Shown here piece after piece: positions 44,364 through 51,952 of a stretch of 51,952 bases of DNA. Under the pieces are notes generated by a model. It saw nothing but the letters and a program-made list of their open reading frames with translations, did not search any database and was not told the origin of the DNA. Location: positions 1 to 51,952 of the forward strand of contig JAAHFN010000048.1 in assembly GCA_010672965.1 (NCBI GenBank), in the 5' to 3' direction. Both the position numbers and the translations under genes were made by a program. Positions within the stretch are counted from its first letter, which is position 1. Every line of letters starts with the position of its first letter. This DNA is from Oscillatoria sp. SIO1A7. Its GTDB lineage: Bacteria; Cyanobacteriota; Cyanobacteriia; Cyanobacteriales; Laspinemataceae.

Positions 44364-44882
44364 GATAAGAGAGTTTTGAGTTTTAAGTTTTGAGTTTTGA
44401 GTTTTGAGTTTTGAATTAAGGAGCTTCAAGTAGATTTATATAAAACTCGAAAAAATAGTAGCGGCGCGGTTTGTCAAGACCAGAAACCCGGTTTCTTCAA
44501 CAATACCTTCGCCATTTTTACCGCCGGCACGATCTCCCCAACTCCCCTTAAAAAGGGGGGCAATAGTCTAAGGGGTCTTAAGCCCCCCTTTTTAAGGGGG
44601 GTTTGGGGGGATCTGGCATTGGTTAACGATCGGGTATTTGTTGGGTTTCGTTCCCGAGTCCAACCTACAAACAAGGTATTTTTGCGTTTTGGCGAAGGTA
44701 TTGTTCAACAAACCGGGTTTCTTAAGCGTTTGTATAAAACCAGAAACCCGGTTTCTCCAACAAACCGGGTTTCTTAACCTAGCAAAGGTTATGATAAGAT
44801 TGTTGGCCAGACCCGGCTTGTTGGAGAAACCCGGTTTCTCAGCACAACTCAAAGCTCAAACCTCAAAACTCAAAAATTTCCT
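44364..44882. repeat. Repeat cluster between two same-strand genes
   Basis: No gene. 44373-44417 is (TTTTGAG)n. 44531-44612 is a long palindrome with an 18-bp perfect core, CCCCTTAAAAAGGGGGGC (44544-44561) and its complement (44582-44599). At least five half-palindromes of AGAAACCCGGTTT or AAACCGGGTTTCT lie at 44480-44840, and a GCGAAGGTATTGTT segment recurs with TTCTTCAACAATACCTTCGCC in inverse orientation (about 44497-44512 and 44691-44706). Confidence 0.7.
44544..44599. repeat. 18-bp perfect inverted repeat
   Basis: Arms 44544-44561 and 44582-44599 with a 20-base spacer; outer GATCTCCCC and GGGGGGATC extend the symmetry. It could terminate the 159-residue gene's transcript. Confidence 0.85.
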
Positions 44883-46394
44883 ATGTCCGATATAATCTAT
44901 CCTACCCTCGATCTATTTCTCTACGACCTGAGAAATGGTTTGGGCGAGAATGAAGAGGAAATCCAAGAAAATAGATACCATTTTCAGAAAAAAAATCCGG
45001 CAAGCGTTTGGCCGAGATTGTTTCAACGCGATACGGGATTTGAGGTCGAATATCTAGAACTTCTCGCCAAACCCAAAAACGAACGGTTTGTAGTGGATGG
45101 CGAGCCTTACCCCCTGGAAGGCTATTACTATCCCGTGCGGCTCGGGGATACTTATGGGCTGCTCCTAGATTGCTCGGTTAACAATCTAACCAATCCTCAA
45201 CCAGCCAAGTCTTTTGCCGCTCTCAGAGAGGAAATCGAAACTAGATTGCAGGGGGAAACCGCTAGTATCGGTCAAACTTGGATGATTTCTGGCATTCTTC
45301 CTGCTTCGAGCAAAGCTAGTTCGGAGGACGCAACTTCGGGGGACGCAACTTCGGGAGAAGCTAGTTCGGGAGACGCTAGTTCGGGAGAGGGCACTTTAGA
45401 GAAAAATACGGCTTGTCCCGAGGTCGAAGAAATTGCCAAAGCCTGCTATCAGCAGTTAATGCCCGATTCCCAATGGGAAAAAGAATTGCAAGGAAAAGGG
45501 CAATTGATGGGAGCGACTATTTTTGAGCTATCTCGCTATGAATTGAAGCTGATTGAGGACGGCACTACAGCTCCCACGGATATTCAGAGCATCCAAGAGA
45601 ATCGCCACATTATTATTATTCTCTATCCCAATCTAGAGCTTGCCAAAAAAGCGGCTCGTTTTTATGGCGACTGGATGCGGCTGTTCTATTACCGCCATAA
45701 AATTCTCTGGTCTTACGGTCAGAGCAGACTGCTGAAGCTAAAGCTTAAAGATTATTTAGTCACTATTCAAGGTTGTATTAAGCATATCAGGCAATCTCGC
45801 AGCAAGGAACTGGATTTTAAGAAACTCCGGGAAACTCTCGCTAGCGTCCAGGAAACTTTAACCCCTTATTCGATTGAATTAACTTATCTAGATTTTCAAA
45901 GTCGCACGATTGATATGAATTCGAGCAACTATCAAAAGCGAGCGTTGCTCTTGGAGCAAAAAGCAGGCTCGGATAGCAATATCGCTTTTGTCGAGCAATT
46001 TAGCGACTTGGTCAAGGACAAATACTTGCTGCAAATCGCAAAAGACTACGACAATCTGTCTCTGGGGTTTCAATTGCTAGATACTTCTATTAACACCCTG
46101 CGCAGCCGAGTGGAAGTTGACAAAGCCGTGCGCGAAGGAGCATTCCGAAATACTATTTCTGTTTTGGGTCTGGCTATATCAGCCAATTCAGCAGTTGTGA
46201 TTCATGCTAAAAGTTTTCTTTTTTATAAGAAAGAAGAGAGGGCGCTGGAGCATCCTATCGGTTCTTTTCTCTACAATCGTCTGAACGTTCCCAAAGAATC
46301 ACTCGGCGGTAGCATAGTGCTGGTTTTGGGTCTTGGCGCTGCTTTAATTGCTGCATCGATCGCTCAGATAGTGATTAGGTGGCGGAGGGAATAG
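44883..46394 (+). CDS. Unknown 503-aa protein with two C-terminal membrane helices
   Basis: The N-terminal part (1-140) is a mixed alpha/beta domain (MSDIIYPTLDLFLYDLRNGL, GYYYPVRLGDTYGLLLDCSV). Residues 141-177 are a repetitive Ser/Gly/Asp/Ala linker (ATSGDATSGEASSGD) encoded by 15-base repeats. Residues 180-415 are helical and charged, with QSRLLKLKLKDYLVTIQGCI and LKDYDN-like segments. Two membrane helices lie at about 424-442 (TISVLGLAISANSAVVIH) and 476-498 (GSIVLVLGLGAALIAASIAQ), with a basic end. It is not assigned to any family I know. Same strand as the 159-residue gene and near the caspase gene, so a membrane effector of that module is possible but unproven. Confidence 0.75.
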   Translation: MSDIIYPTLDLFLYDLRNGLGENEEEIQENRYHFQKKNPASVWPRLFQRDTGFEVEYLELLAKPKNERFVVDGEPYPLEGYYYPVRLGDTYGLLLDCSVNNLTNPQPAKSFAALREEIETRLQGETASIGQTWMISGILPASSKASSEDATSGDATSGEASSGDASSGEGTLEKNTACPEVEEIAKACYQQLMPDSQWEKELQGKGQLMGATIFELSRYELKLIEDGTTAPTDIQSIQENRHIIIILYPNLELAKKAARFYGDWMRLFYYRHKILWSYGQSRLLKLKLKDYLVTIQGCIKHIRQSRSKELDFKKLRETLASVQETLTPYSIELTYLDFQSRTIDMNSSNYQKRALLLEQKAGSDSNIAFVEQFSDLVKDKYLLQIAKDYDNLSLGFQLLDTSINTLRSRVEVDKAVREGAFRNTISVLGLAISANSAVVIHAKSFLFYKKEERALEHPIGSFLYNRLNVPKESLGGSIVLVLGLGAALIAASIAQIVIRWRRE

Positions 46395-46420
46395 AATAAT
46401 TCGCAATGACCCAATTTGTA

Positions 46421-46499
46421 GGGTGCGGCACCATACAAATAATGCGCGGTGCGGCACCCTACAAATAATGCGCGGTGCGGCACCATACAAATAATGCGG
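46421..46499. repeat. GGTGCGGCACCCTACAAATAATGCGC tandem, about 3 copies
   Basis: Units contain GGTGCGGCACC(A/C)TACAAATA, themselves palindromic at GGTGCGGCACC. Another copy follows the family D element at about 46647-46666, so the element appears to have inserted into this array. Confidence 0.8.
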
Positions 46500-46640
46500 T
46501 TCTCAAGTTGATGTGAGGTTTCTGGGGCGAAGCATCCCAAAAAGGCAAGTTCCCGTTCGGAGCTAAGAGATTGTCGCTCTTGATGCTGTCGCCCCTACGC
46601 CCCTAGGGCGATCGCGCATGACAATTTGAGAAACGCTATA
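46494..46640. mobile_element. MITE-like element, family D, copy 3
   Basis: In reverse orientation to copy 2. The ends ATGCGGTTCTCAAGTT and AATTTGAGAAACGCTAT match the family termini, and the cores align over most of their length. Confidence 0.75.
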
Positions 46641-46679
46641 ATGAATGGTGCGGCACCCTACAAATAGCGTTTGCTTACG

Positions 46680-47618
46680 TTAAAGTTCTTCTTGTACTAC
46701 AGTTGCTATTTGACGGGAGAGAAATGGCAAAATTTCTTCATTATTGCTATGTGCTTTTCCTTCTATAAATACGACGAGCAAATAGGGTTGCAAGTCCGGT
46801 AGCTCGATATAGGCGGCATCGTGACGAACTTGGCTTGTCCACCCCGCTTTAGACCAGAGCTTGGCATTTCTGGGTAAGCCCCCACCCAAAAAACCGATTA
46901 CTTGATTTTCCGGGTCGTTCGCTAAAGACTCAGGGTCCAAGCTCCGCTTCATTAATTTCATCATGGCTTGGGATGCTTCTGAGGAGACCGCCACCCCACC
47001 GACAATACTATGCAACAGGCGAGCGGTAGCATCAGTGGTTAACATATTGCGGTTGTCCCACATCTCGCCAAGAAAAGCGCGCTCCCGACCATAAGGACCA
47101 TCACACCAGGTTTTTTGATTGACATTAATAGATTCCAGTTCCGACCAACCTAGGGATTGGAAGTAACGATTGATGATATTGCGCTGAGACTTCCAGGTGG
47201 CAAACGGACTTGGCGGTAATTCTGGGCCGCTAGTAGTGCCGGTTAAAATATCTATCACTAAGCTCGTGGCGTCGTTGCTCGAATCCACGATCGCATCCCT
47301 GAGGGCTCGCTCTAATTCTACCGAGAGCTGGACCATACCTCTCTCCAGCCACTCATAGGCGGCAACCATATAAAATAGCTTGACAACGCTAGCGGGATAG
47401 ATTCGTTCGACGCTCCGATAGCTGAAACCCCTGATGGAATGGTTCCAGAATGCTTCCGGACTGAGAGCGCCGCCAGTATTGACCGGCACTGGAGGATCGT
47501 AGGCTATCCAAGTTACGGCAATTTGATTGCGAGCTAGTTGCGGAAATTCTGCCCAAGTCGTCTCTAAAACACGATTGCCTAATTTTTCTAGCTGTTGGTC
47601 TTTACGGAAAAATGCCAT
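46680..47618 (-). CDS. Class A beta-lactamase-like serine hydrolase
   Basis: 312 residues with the penicillin-interactive fold. The nucleophile motif is S77-V-V-K80 in YPASVVKLF; the second motif is the SSND stretch at 113-116; the KTG-like motif is SKAGWTS in the strand LWSKAGWTSQVRHDAAYIEL. There is no signal peptide, and the sequence begins MAFFRKDQQLEKLG, unlike secreted beta-lactamases. A role in antibiotic resistance is therefore doubtful; a cytosolic amidase or esterase is as likely. The catalytic Glu of the omega loop cannot be assigned with confidence. Divergent from the NlpC gene. Confidence 0.85.
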   Translation of the reverse strand: MAFFRKDQQLEKLGNRVLETTWAEFPQLARNQIAVTWIAYDPPVPVNTGGALSPEAFWNHSIRGFSYRSVERIYPASVVKLFYMVAAYEWLERGMVQLSVELERALRDAIVDSSNDATSLVIDILTGTTSGPELPPSPFATWKSQRNIINRYFQSLGWSELESINVNQKTWCDGPYGRERAFLGEMWDNRNMLTTDATARLLHSIVGGVAVSSEASQAMMKLMKRSLDPESLANDPENQVIGFLGGGLPRNAKLWSKAGWTSQVRHDAAYIELPDLQPYLLVVFIEGKAHSNNEEILPFLSRQIATVVQEEL

Positions 47619-47873
47619 AGTCCCAAGTATGAGTCTAAGTATGAGCCGCGTAGCACTCAGTTTTCATTCACAGTCTAAAGCTCTTTCGCGCTCTGGGCGA
47701 TCGCGGGGGACTAGGAGTGGGGAGTGTGGGGAGTGTGGGGAGTGTGGGGAGAATTTCTCCGGTTCTTCCCAATTCCCAATGCCCAATGCCCAATTCCCCA
47801 ATGCCCAATGCCCAATTCTCAATTCTCAATTCCCAATGATTTTGTTTGCAAACTATATTTGTTAATAAGCATT

Positions 47874-48800
47874 ATGGTATCTGTTGCCGAACTGAAAACA
47901 ATCCTCGCTGCCGGCAAGGTCACGGAAGTAAGGGGAAATCAAGCGATCGCAGGCGAGTACCAATGCCTTCGCAACCTAAATATCTATGACGATCGCCAGT
48001 GCGAGGGTCTAGCAACCCAGGCTGCTGCCGGCCGAAACTTGCGAATTTTACTGCCTCAAGGGGGGACTGAGGGGCTGGGAGACTGGGGGACAAGGGAACA
48101 AGGGAACAAGGGGACCCAACGACCGGCTCAGGACGGACAAGGGGACGTGCTTTGTCCAACTCCCTCGGTCCCCCAGTCCCCGGATCTCTCGGTCCCCCAG
48201 TCCCCGGGTCTCCCCATCTCCCCCACCCCCGCGATATTTGTCGAGCTATGCGAAGATGACTATCCGGGCTGGCTGCCAATTGGGGATCTAGAACAATTGC
48301 AAATTGCTCCAGAGTTTTATAAAGCGCCAGTCCTTTCCCCAGAAGAAATCCAAGACCGGCTTCCCGCCGCGATCGCCTTTGCCAAAGCTGCCATGAAAGT
48401 TCCCCACGAATATCTCTGGGGCGGGACCGTAGCACCCAACTACGATTGCTCTGGATTGATGCAAGCCGCTTTTGCCAGCGCCGGGATTCGCTTGCCTAGA
48501 GATGCTTATCAGCAGGAAGCTTTTTTGCAAGCAATATCTTTTGAAGAACTGCAACCGGGAGATTTAATTTTCTTTGGGCTTCCCGGCAAAAGAACCAGTC
48601 ATGTCGCCCTCCATCTTGGAGAAAAACGCTATCTCCACTGTTCTGGCAAACAAGGAGGTCGCAATGGTATCGGCATTGATACTATTTCTCCAGATGAAAG
48701 TTCGGTAGGTCAATTTTATTACAAGCAATTGCGTAGCGCCGGTCGGGTGGTAGCGAGCTATCAACCAGGAGACTTAGATAGTTTTGAGTTCTTAGCTTGA
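47874..48800 (+). CDS. NlpC/P60 family cell-wall hydrolase with repeat-derived insert
   Basis: 308 residues from ATG 47874; the frame upstream to 47724 is repeat. Residues 1-140 form an SH3-like N-terminal region. The NlpC/P60 peptidase domain covers about 155-305, with catalytic Cys192 in NYDCSGLMQAAF and His243 in TSHVALHLG, followed by a third polar residue near YLHCSG. This enzyme class cuts gamma-D-Glu-diamino-acid bonds in peptidoglycan stem peptides. Residues 63-119 (nt 48060-48230) are low-complexity, GGTEGLGDWGTREQG then VPQSPDLSVPQSPG, and come from the GGGGACAAGG/CCCCAGTCCCC repeat found between genes elsewhere in the window. They interrupt the SH3 region before AIFVELCEDDYPGWLP. 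No signal peptide is seen. Confidence 0.9.
   Translation: MVSVAELKTILAAGKVTEVRGNQAIAGEYQCLRNLNIYDDRQCEGLATQAAAGRNLRILLPQGGTEGLGDWGTREQGNKGTQRPAQDGQGDVLCPTPSVPQSPDLSVPQSPGLPISPTPAIFVELCEDDYPGWLPIGDLEQLQIAPEFYKAPVLSPEEIQDRLPAAIAFAKAAMKVPHEYLWGGTVAPNYDCSGLMQAAFASAGIRLPRDAYQQEAFLQAISFEELQPGDLIFFGLPGKRTSHVALHLGEKRYLHCSGKQGGRNGIGIDTISPDESSVGQFYYKQLRSAGRVVASYQPGDLDSFEFLA
48060..48230. repeat. G/C-rich inverted-repeat insert in the NlpC gene
   Basis: The left part is GACTGGGGGACAAGGGAACAAG; the right part has two copies of TCGGTCCCCCAGTCCCC and then TCTCCCCATCTCCCC, roughly complementary to the left. Similar GGGACCAGGAGACCGGG sequence lies at 3236-3300. In frame (57 codons). Confidence 0.75.
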
Positions 48801-48957
48801 GAGTTTTGAGTTCTTAGCTTGAGAGTTTCGAGTTTTGAGTCAGCGGTCATGCTAAAAGCTGAAAGCTGAATGCTGAAAGCTGAATGCTGAATGCCCAATG
48901 CCCAATGCCCTATACTTAATAAATAATGTGAGGAATGGAGACTCGGACCGTCATTTA

Positions 48958-49965
48958 ATGAATGCTGCTTTATTATCAAAGAAAGTAACAGAGCCCAATA
49001 ATGCTGGGGAGGCGATCGCCGATATCTCGGTGGTGGTGCCAATTTATAATGAGGTGGAGAGTTTGCCCCATTTGGTAGAAGCGATCGCTACCGTTCTATT
49101 GGAGGCAGGGCTAAGCTATGAAATTATCTGCGTCGATGATGGCTCTACAGATGGCTCGACAAACTGGCTGAAAGAAAAAGCCGCAAATAGTACCGACTTG
49201 CGAGCAGTTATTCTGCGTCGCAATTACGGTCAAACTGCTGCTATGTCTGCTGGCTTTCACAATGCCAGAGGTCGGGCGATCGCTACTATAGATGGAGATC
49301 TCCAAAATGACCCAATCGATATTCCCCTGCTCTTCGCAAAACTAGAAGAAGGTTACGATCTCGTTAGCGGCTGGCGCAAAAACCGACAAGATGCCAAGCT
49401 AACTCGCTTGCTTCCTTCTAAAATTGCTAACTGGTTGATTGGGCGAGTTACGGGAGTAAAGTTGCATGACTACGGTTGTTCCCTAAAAGCCTATCGAGCC
49501 GAACTGGTAGCAGATCTGAATCTTTACGGCGAGCTGCATAGGTTTTTGCCAGCTTTGGCTTTTATCGAAGGGGCAAGAATTGCCGAAATGCCGGTTCGCC
49601 ATCATGCCCGCCGCTATGGTAAAAGCAAATATGGATTGGGTAGAACTTTCCGAGTATTAATGGATTTGTTCGTTATCGTATTTATAAAAAAGTTTTTGAC
49701 TCGCCCCATGCATGTCTTTGGGCTGCTGGGCTTGCTGTCAATGACCGTGGGAACTGCTTTAGGATTGTATTTAACAGTGCTGAAGCTGGGCTTTGGTCAA
49801 AGTATTGGCCAGCGGCCGTTATTGATTTTAGCAGTTTTGCTTTTTTTGACGGGCGTGCAGTCGTTGAGCTTTGGTTTGCTCGCCGAATTGGGAATGCGCA
49901 CTTATCACGAATCTCAAGGAAGACCTATTTATCGCGTGCGAGAAATAGTCTCGGCAAATCGGTAG
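48958..49965 (+). CDS. Family 2 glycosyltransferase, polyprenyl-phosphate type
   Basis: 335 residues from ATG 48958 (the frame is open to 48898 through a repeat). The GT-A domain has ISVVVPIYNE at 23-32, the nucleotide-binding CVDDGSTDGST at 59-68, IDGDLQNDP at 111-119 with the DxD-like metal site, and LVSGWRKNRQD. The acceptor region is LHDYGCSLKAYRAE and RHHARRYGKSKYGLGRT. Two C-terminal helices (GLLGLLSMTVGTALGLYLTV and LLILAVLLFLTGVQSLSFGL) anchor it. This arrangement is that of DPMS/GtrB-like enzymes, which transfer a sugar to a polyprenyl phosphate for cell-surface glycans. Donor and acceptor are not determined. Confidence 0.93.
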   Translation: MNAALLSKKVTEPNNAGEAIADISVVVPIYNEVESLPHLVEAIATVLLEAGLSYEIICVDDGSTDGSTNWLKEKAANSTDLRAVILRRNYGQTAAMSAGFHNARGRAIATIDGDLQNDPIDIPLLFAKLEEGYDLVSGWRKNRQDAKLTRLLPSKIANWLIGRVTGVKLHDYGCSLKAYRAELVADLNLYGELHRFLPALAFIEGARIAEMPVRHHARRYGKSKYGLGRTFRVLMDLFVIVFIKKFLTRPMHVFGLLGLLSMTVGTALGLYLTVLKLGFGQSIGQRPLLILAVLLFLTGVQSLSFGLLAELGMRTYHESQGRPIYRVREIVSANR

Positions 49966-50314
49966 GGCAAAGTAGGGCAAATCCGTAGGGCAAATCTGTA
50001 CTCTCTGGCGCTGACGCCAGAGATAATATCAAGTCTGGTTAAATACAAAAAAAAATTGGAATCTCCCGTAGGACGGGCTTCCGAAAAGTCCGCCTGGGCT
50101 CTTTTGAACAGGCGGGACGCCCGTCCTACGCAAGACTTGACTTTTGTTGGGGCATTCAAACCGACAATAAAAGATAATCTAGCAATGGTTGTAGCCCTGG
50201 CAACAGCAATGGCGATCGCAAAGCAATTGCAGGAATCGAGCAGTCTGCGGCACACTAGAAGGAGATAAAAACGCGAACGCGCTTCTGCGATCGGGCTCGC
50301 AACGATTTTTTTTT
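49966..50314. repeat. Gap with an inverted repeat
   Basis: No gene. 50068-50137 contains CCCGTAGGACGGGC and GCCCGTCCTACG arms around a second AAAAG(T/A)/GCCTG hairpin. It is bounded by ATATCAAGTCTGGTTAAA at about 50028 and GCAAGACTTGAC at about 50131, weakly like family C ends. GGGCAAAT is tandem at about 49965-49995. Confidence 0.55.
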
Positions 50315-51595
50315 ATGAAAACGGTAAGCATTTTCCAGACTTTCAACGCCCTCGACCCGCCAATACGCCGCAGCTTGCTAGCTTTATTTATGGCTGGTTT
50401 GTCGTTTTGGTGCAGCATCGGCTCCTTATTGCCAACCATACCCATCTATGTAGAAGAGCTAGGTTACACAAAGCAGCAGATTGGTGTGGTCATGGCTTCT
50501 TTTGCCATCGGGCTGCTGCTATTCCGTCGGCCGCTAGGAAAACTCGCCGATTTGCGCAGTCGGAAGATTGTCGTACTAATTGGCGCTACAGTGGTGGCGA
50601 TCGCTCCTTTGGGCTACCCGATTGTCAAATCTCTTCCTTTACTAATATTTTTGCGGGCCTTCCACGGCATTAGTATTGCTGGTTTTACTACAGCTTCCAA
50701 TGCCCTAATCGCCGATCTAGCCCCTCTACGCCAGCGCGGCGAAATAATTGGCTATATGAGTTTAGTTCAGCCAATTGGGGTAGCATTTGGTCCGGCAATT
50801 GGAGCCTTTCTCCAAGCTGAAGTCAGCCATTCCTCCGCCTTTCTATTCTCCTCAGCAACGGGTATTATGGCGTTAGTCTTTGCTTATCAGGTTTGGGAAA
50901 GAGATCGCCAACCAGATATCCAAAAGAGCAATTCTCCTGCCCATATACCCTTGCATAGCCCTAGAAATTCGGAGTCATTTTGGCGGATGCTTTTAGCCCC
51001 ACGCCTGCGAATACCTGCTGTCGTTATGTTAGCAGTAGGTACAGTTCTCGGCGCGATAACAACTTTTGTCCCTTTATCTATTAAAAACGCAGAAATCGAC
51101 TTAAACCCCGGTCTTTTTTTTACTGCTGCGGCTTTATCCAGTTTTGTCATTCGCTTCTTTCTGGGTCGAGCTATAGATCGCTACGGCCGGGGACTATTTA
51201 TTAGTATCAGTTTAGGTTGCTATGCGATCTCCATGCTACTCCTGACTCTAGCGAGCGGAGCAGAGAGCATTTTGCTAGCTGGAGCGATCGAAGGTTTTGC
51301 GAGCGGGATTGCCATTCCCACAATGGTGACAATAATGGCAGATAGGTCAACATCTAGCGAACGGGCTCAAGTGATGGCTTTGTGCATTGGCGGAGTTGAT
51401 GTAGGGATTGCTCTTTCTGGCCCCGTTTTAGGATATTTTGCCGACGAATTCAGTTATCAAACCACATTCGGCGTATGTTTCGCCGTGGTTATCTTGGTGC
51501 TGACTATCTTCGCTACTTGCTCTAGCAAAGACCCGCGCCATTCCCTTAGATTTGCTCTGGGTCGGCACAAAGATATCTATGCCATAAATGAATAA
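50315..51595 (+). CDS. Major facilitator superfamily transporter
   Basis: A 426-residue inner-membrane transporter with 12 predicted helices in two halves. The cytosolic loop between helices 2 and 3 carries a variant of the MFS signature (FRRPLGKLADLRSRKIVVLIG), and the second half has the related FLGRAIDRYGRGLFISI. An R-rich central loop (VWERDRQPDIQKSN) separates the halves. The subfamily resembles bacterial drug or metabolite exporters (GYTKQQIGVVMASFAIGLLL), but the substrate cannot be assigned. The ATG at 50315 follows a run of T and has no strong ribosome site. Confidence 0.92.
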   Translation: MKTVSIFQTFNALDPPIRRSLLALFMAGLSFWCSIGSLLPTIPIYVEELGYTKQQIGVVMASFAIGLLLFRRPLGKLADLRSRKIVVLIGATVVAIAPLGYPIVKSLPLLIFLRAFHGISIAGFTTASNALIADLAPLRQRGEIIGYMSLVQPIGVAFGPAIGAFLQAEVSHSSAFLFSSATGIMALVFAYQVWERDRQPDIQKSNSPAHIPLHSPRNSESFWRMLLAPRLRIPAVVMLAVGTVLGAITTFVPLSIKNAEIDLNPGLFFTAAALSSFVIRFFLGRAIDRYGRGLFISISLGCYAISMLLLTLASGAESILLAGAIEGFASGIAIPTMVTIMADRSTSSERAQVMALCIGGVDVGIALSGPVLGYFADEFSYQTTFGVCFAVVILVLTIFATCSSKDPRHSLRFALGRHKDIYAINE

Positions 51596-51610
51596 ACTGG
51601 CCAAAGGAGA

Positions 51611-51830
51611 GTTTTAAGTTTTGAGTTTTAAGTTTTGAGTTTTGAGTTTTGAGTTTTTAGCAGGGGAGGGGCGTTTGTAGAGGGCGAATACTATAGGCCC
51701 CTACGAACAAGAACTTCCTAAACTGTCGTAGGGGTTCCCCGTGCCCGCCCCCGGCCGCCCCAGACCAACCGGGGCGGGCGCAGGGGGAACCCCTACGGGA
51801 TTTATGAGTAATTAACCGGATTTGATAAGT
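51611..51830. repeat. TTTTGAG heptamers and a G/C-rich hairpin
   Basis: 51611-51658 is (AGTTTTG/AAGTTTT)n. 51726-51797 is a long hairpin, GTAGGGGTTCCCC with its near-complement GGGGGAACCCCTAC and inner GCCCGCCCC/GGGGCGGGC. 51813-51827 matches the right end of the family C element. No gene. Confidence 0.7.
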
Positions 51831-51832
51831 AG

Positions 51833-51952
51833 TTAATCAAAATTAATTACATAAGTTTCTCCTCCAAATTCTCGTAGGATTGTTTCAATAGTGTCAACAA
51901 GAATTTCCCAGGTAAAATAATCGTCTATTTTAAGCCATTCATATTTAATTTT
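51833..51952 (-). CDS. C-terminal 39 residues of an unidentified protein (partial)
   Basis: The minus-strand frame is open from the window edge to TAA at 51833-51835. The tail contains KYEWLKIDDYFTWEILVDTI and ends GGETYVINFD. It reads like a genuine small globular protein end (alternating hydrophobic pattern), but I cannot name the family. The start is outside the window. Confidence 0.55.
   Translation of the reverse strand, partial: KIKYEWLKIDDYFTWEILVDTIETILREFGGETYVINFD

Noticed and set aside
46680-47618. Antibiotic-resistance beta-lactamase
   Set aside because: The fold motifs are present, but there is no signal peptide and the third motif is KAG rather than KTG, so resistance is not supported.
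47724-47873. Upstream extension of the NlpC gene
   Set aside because: The extra 50 codons translate CCCAATG/GGGGAGTGT heptamers; ATG 47874 begins the protein-like sequence.

Overview
The window looks like chromosomal DNA of a filamentous, non-model cyanobacterium, probably of the Oscillatoriales type. The reasons are a monocistronic gene for photosystem II D2, the very frequent octamer GCGATCGC (the HIP1 motif of cyanobacteria), an SLH-type cyanobacterial porin, cyanobacteria-typical families (UPF0367, XisH/XisI, Uma2, vMAP-type AAA proteins, caspase-STAND-WD40 proteins), and intergenic DNA packed with heptamer repeats and short inverted-repeat elements. No rRNA, tRNA or CRISPR array was seen.

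Layout. 1-3590: the tail of an unknown gene, a vMAP-like AAA ATPase (minus), a 51-residue small secreted or anchored peptide, and repeats. 3591-6955: alaS and a small hypothetical gene. 6956-9536: three inverted-repeat elements, the terminator and gene of an outer-membrane porin (minus), and a possible 52-residue ORF. 9937-14214 (minus): a GAF/HD-GYP phosphodiesterase, pterin carbinolamine dehydratase, an unidentified structured RNA unit with a tiny ORF, and psbD. 14956-16701: UPF0367 plus an ECF-type ABC ATPase, then xisH (broken by an in-frame stop) and xisI. 16761-21595: an alpha/beta hydrolase (minus), gcvH and gcvP. 22013-22944: two small hypothetical genes. 24061-30382: a four-gene Gld-like ABC transporter operon (ATPase, permease, GldG-like, DUF4340) in which three proteins carry long acidic low-complexity segments. 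30657-37774: a dynamin-like GTPase, two Uma2 nucleases flanking DUF2809 and SPFH membrane proteins, and two small unknowns. 37946-46394: a 1954-residue caspase/STAND/21-WD40 protein divergent from two unknown genes, one with C-terminal membrane helices. 46680-51595: a beta-lactamase-like serine hydrolase, an NlpC/P60 hydrolase, a GT2 glycosyltransferase and an MFS transporter. A partial minus-strand gene ends the window.

How the genes work together. GcvH and GcvP are two of the four glycine-cleavage proteins, needed for photorespiratory glycine breakdown. The ECF ATPase is translationally coupled to UPF0367. The four Gld-like genes form one putative export or gliding-type ABC system. The caspase-STAND-WD40 gene looks like a bacterial NLR-like sensor/protease, and its divergent neighbours are candidate partners (inference).

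A second theme is repeat invasion. At least five families of short inverted-repeat (MITE-like) elements, some with clear target duplications, sit between genes. Repeats have also entered coding sequence at least three times while keeping the frame: an 11-codon minisatellite inside the STAND ATPase domain, a 96-nt element between two WD40 blades, and a G/C-rich repeat inside the NlpC protein's N-terminal domain.
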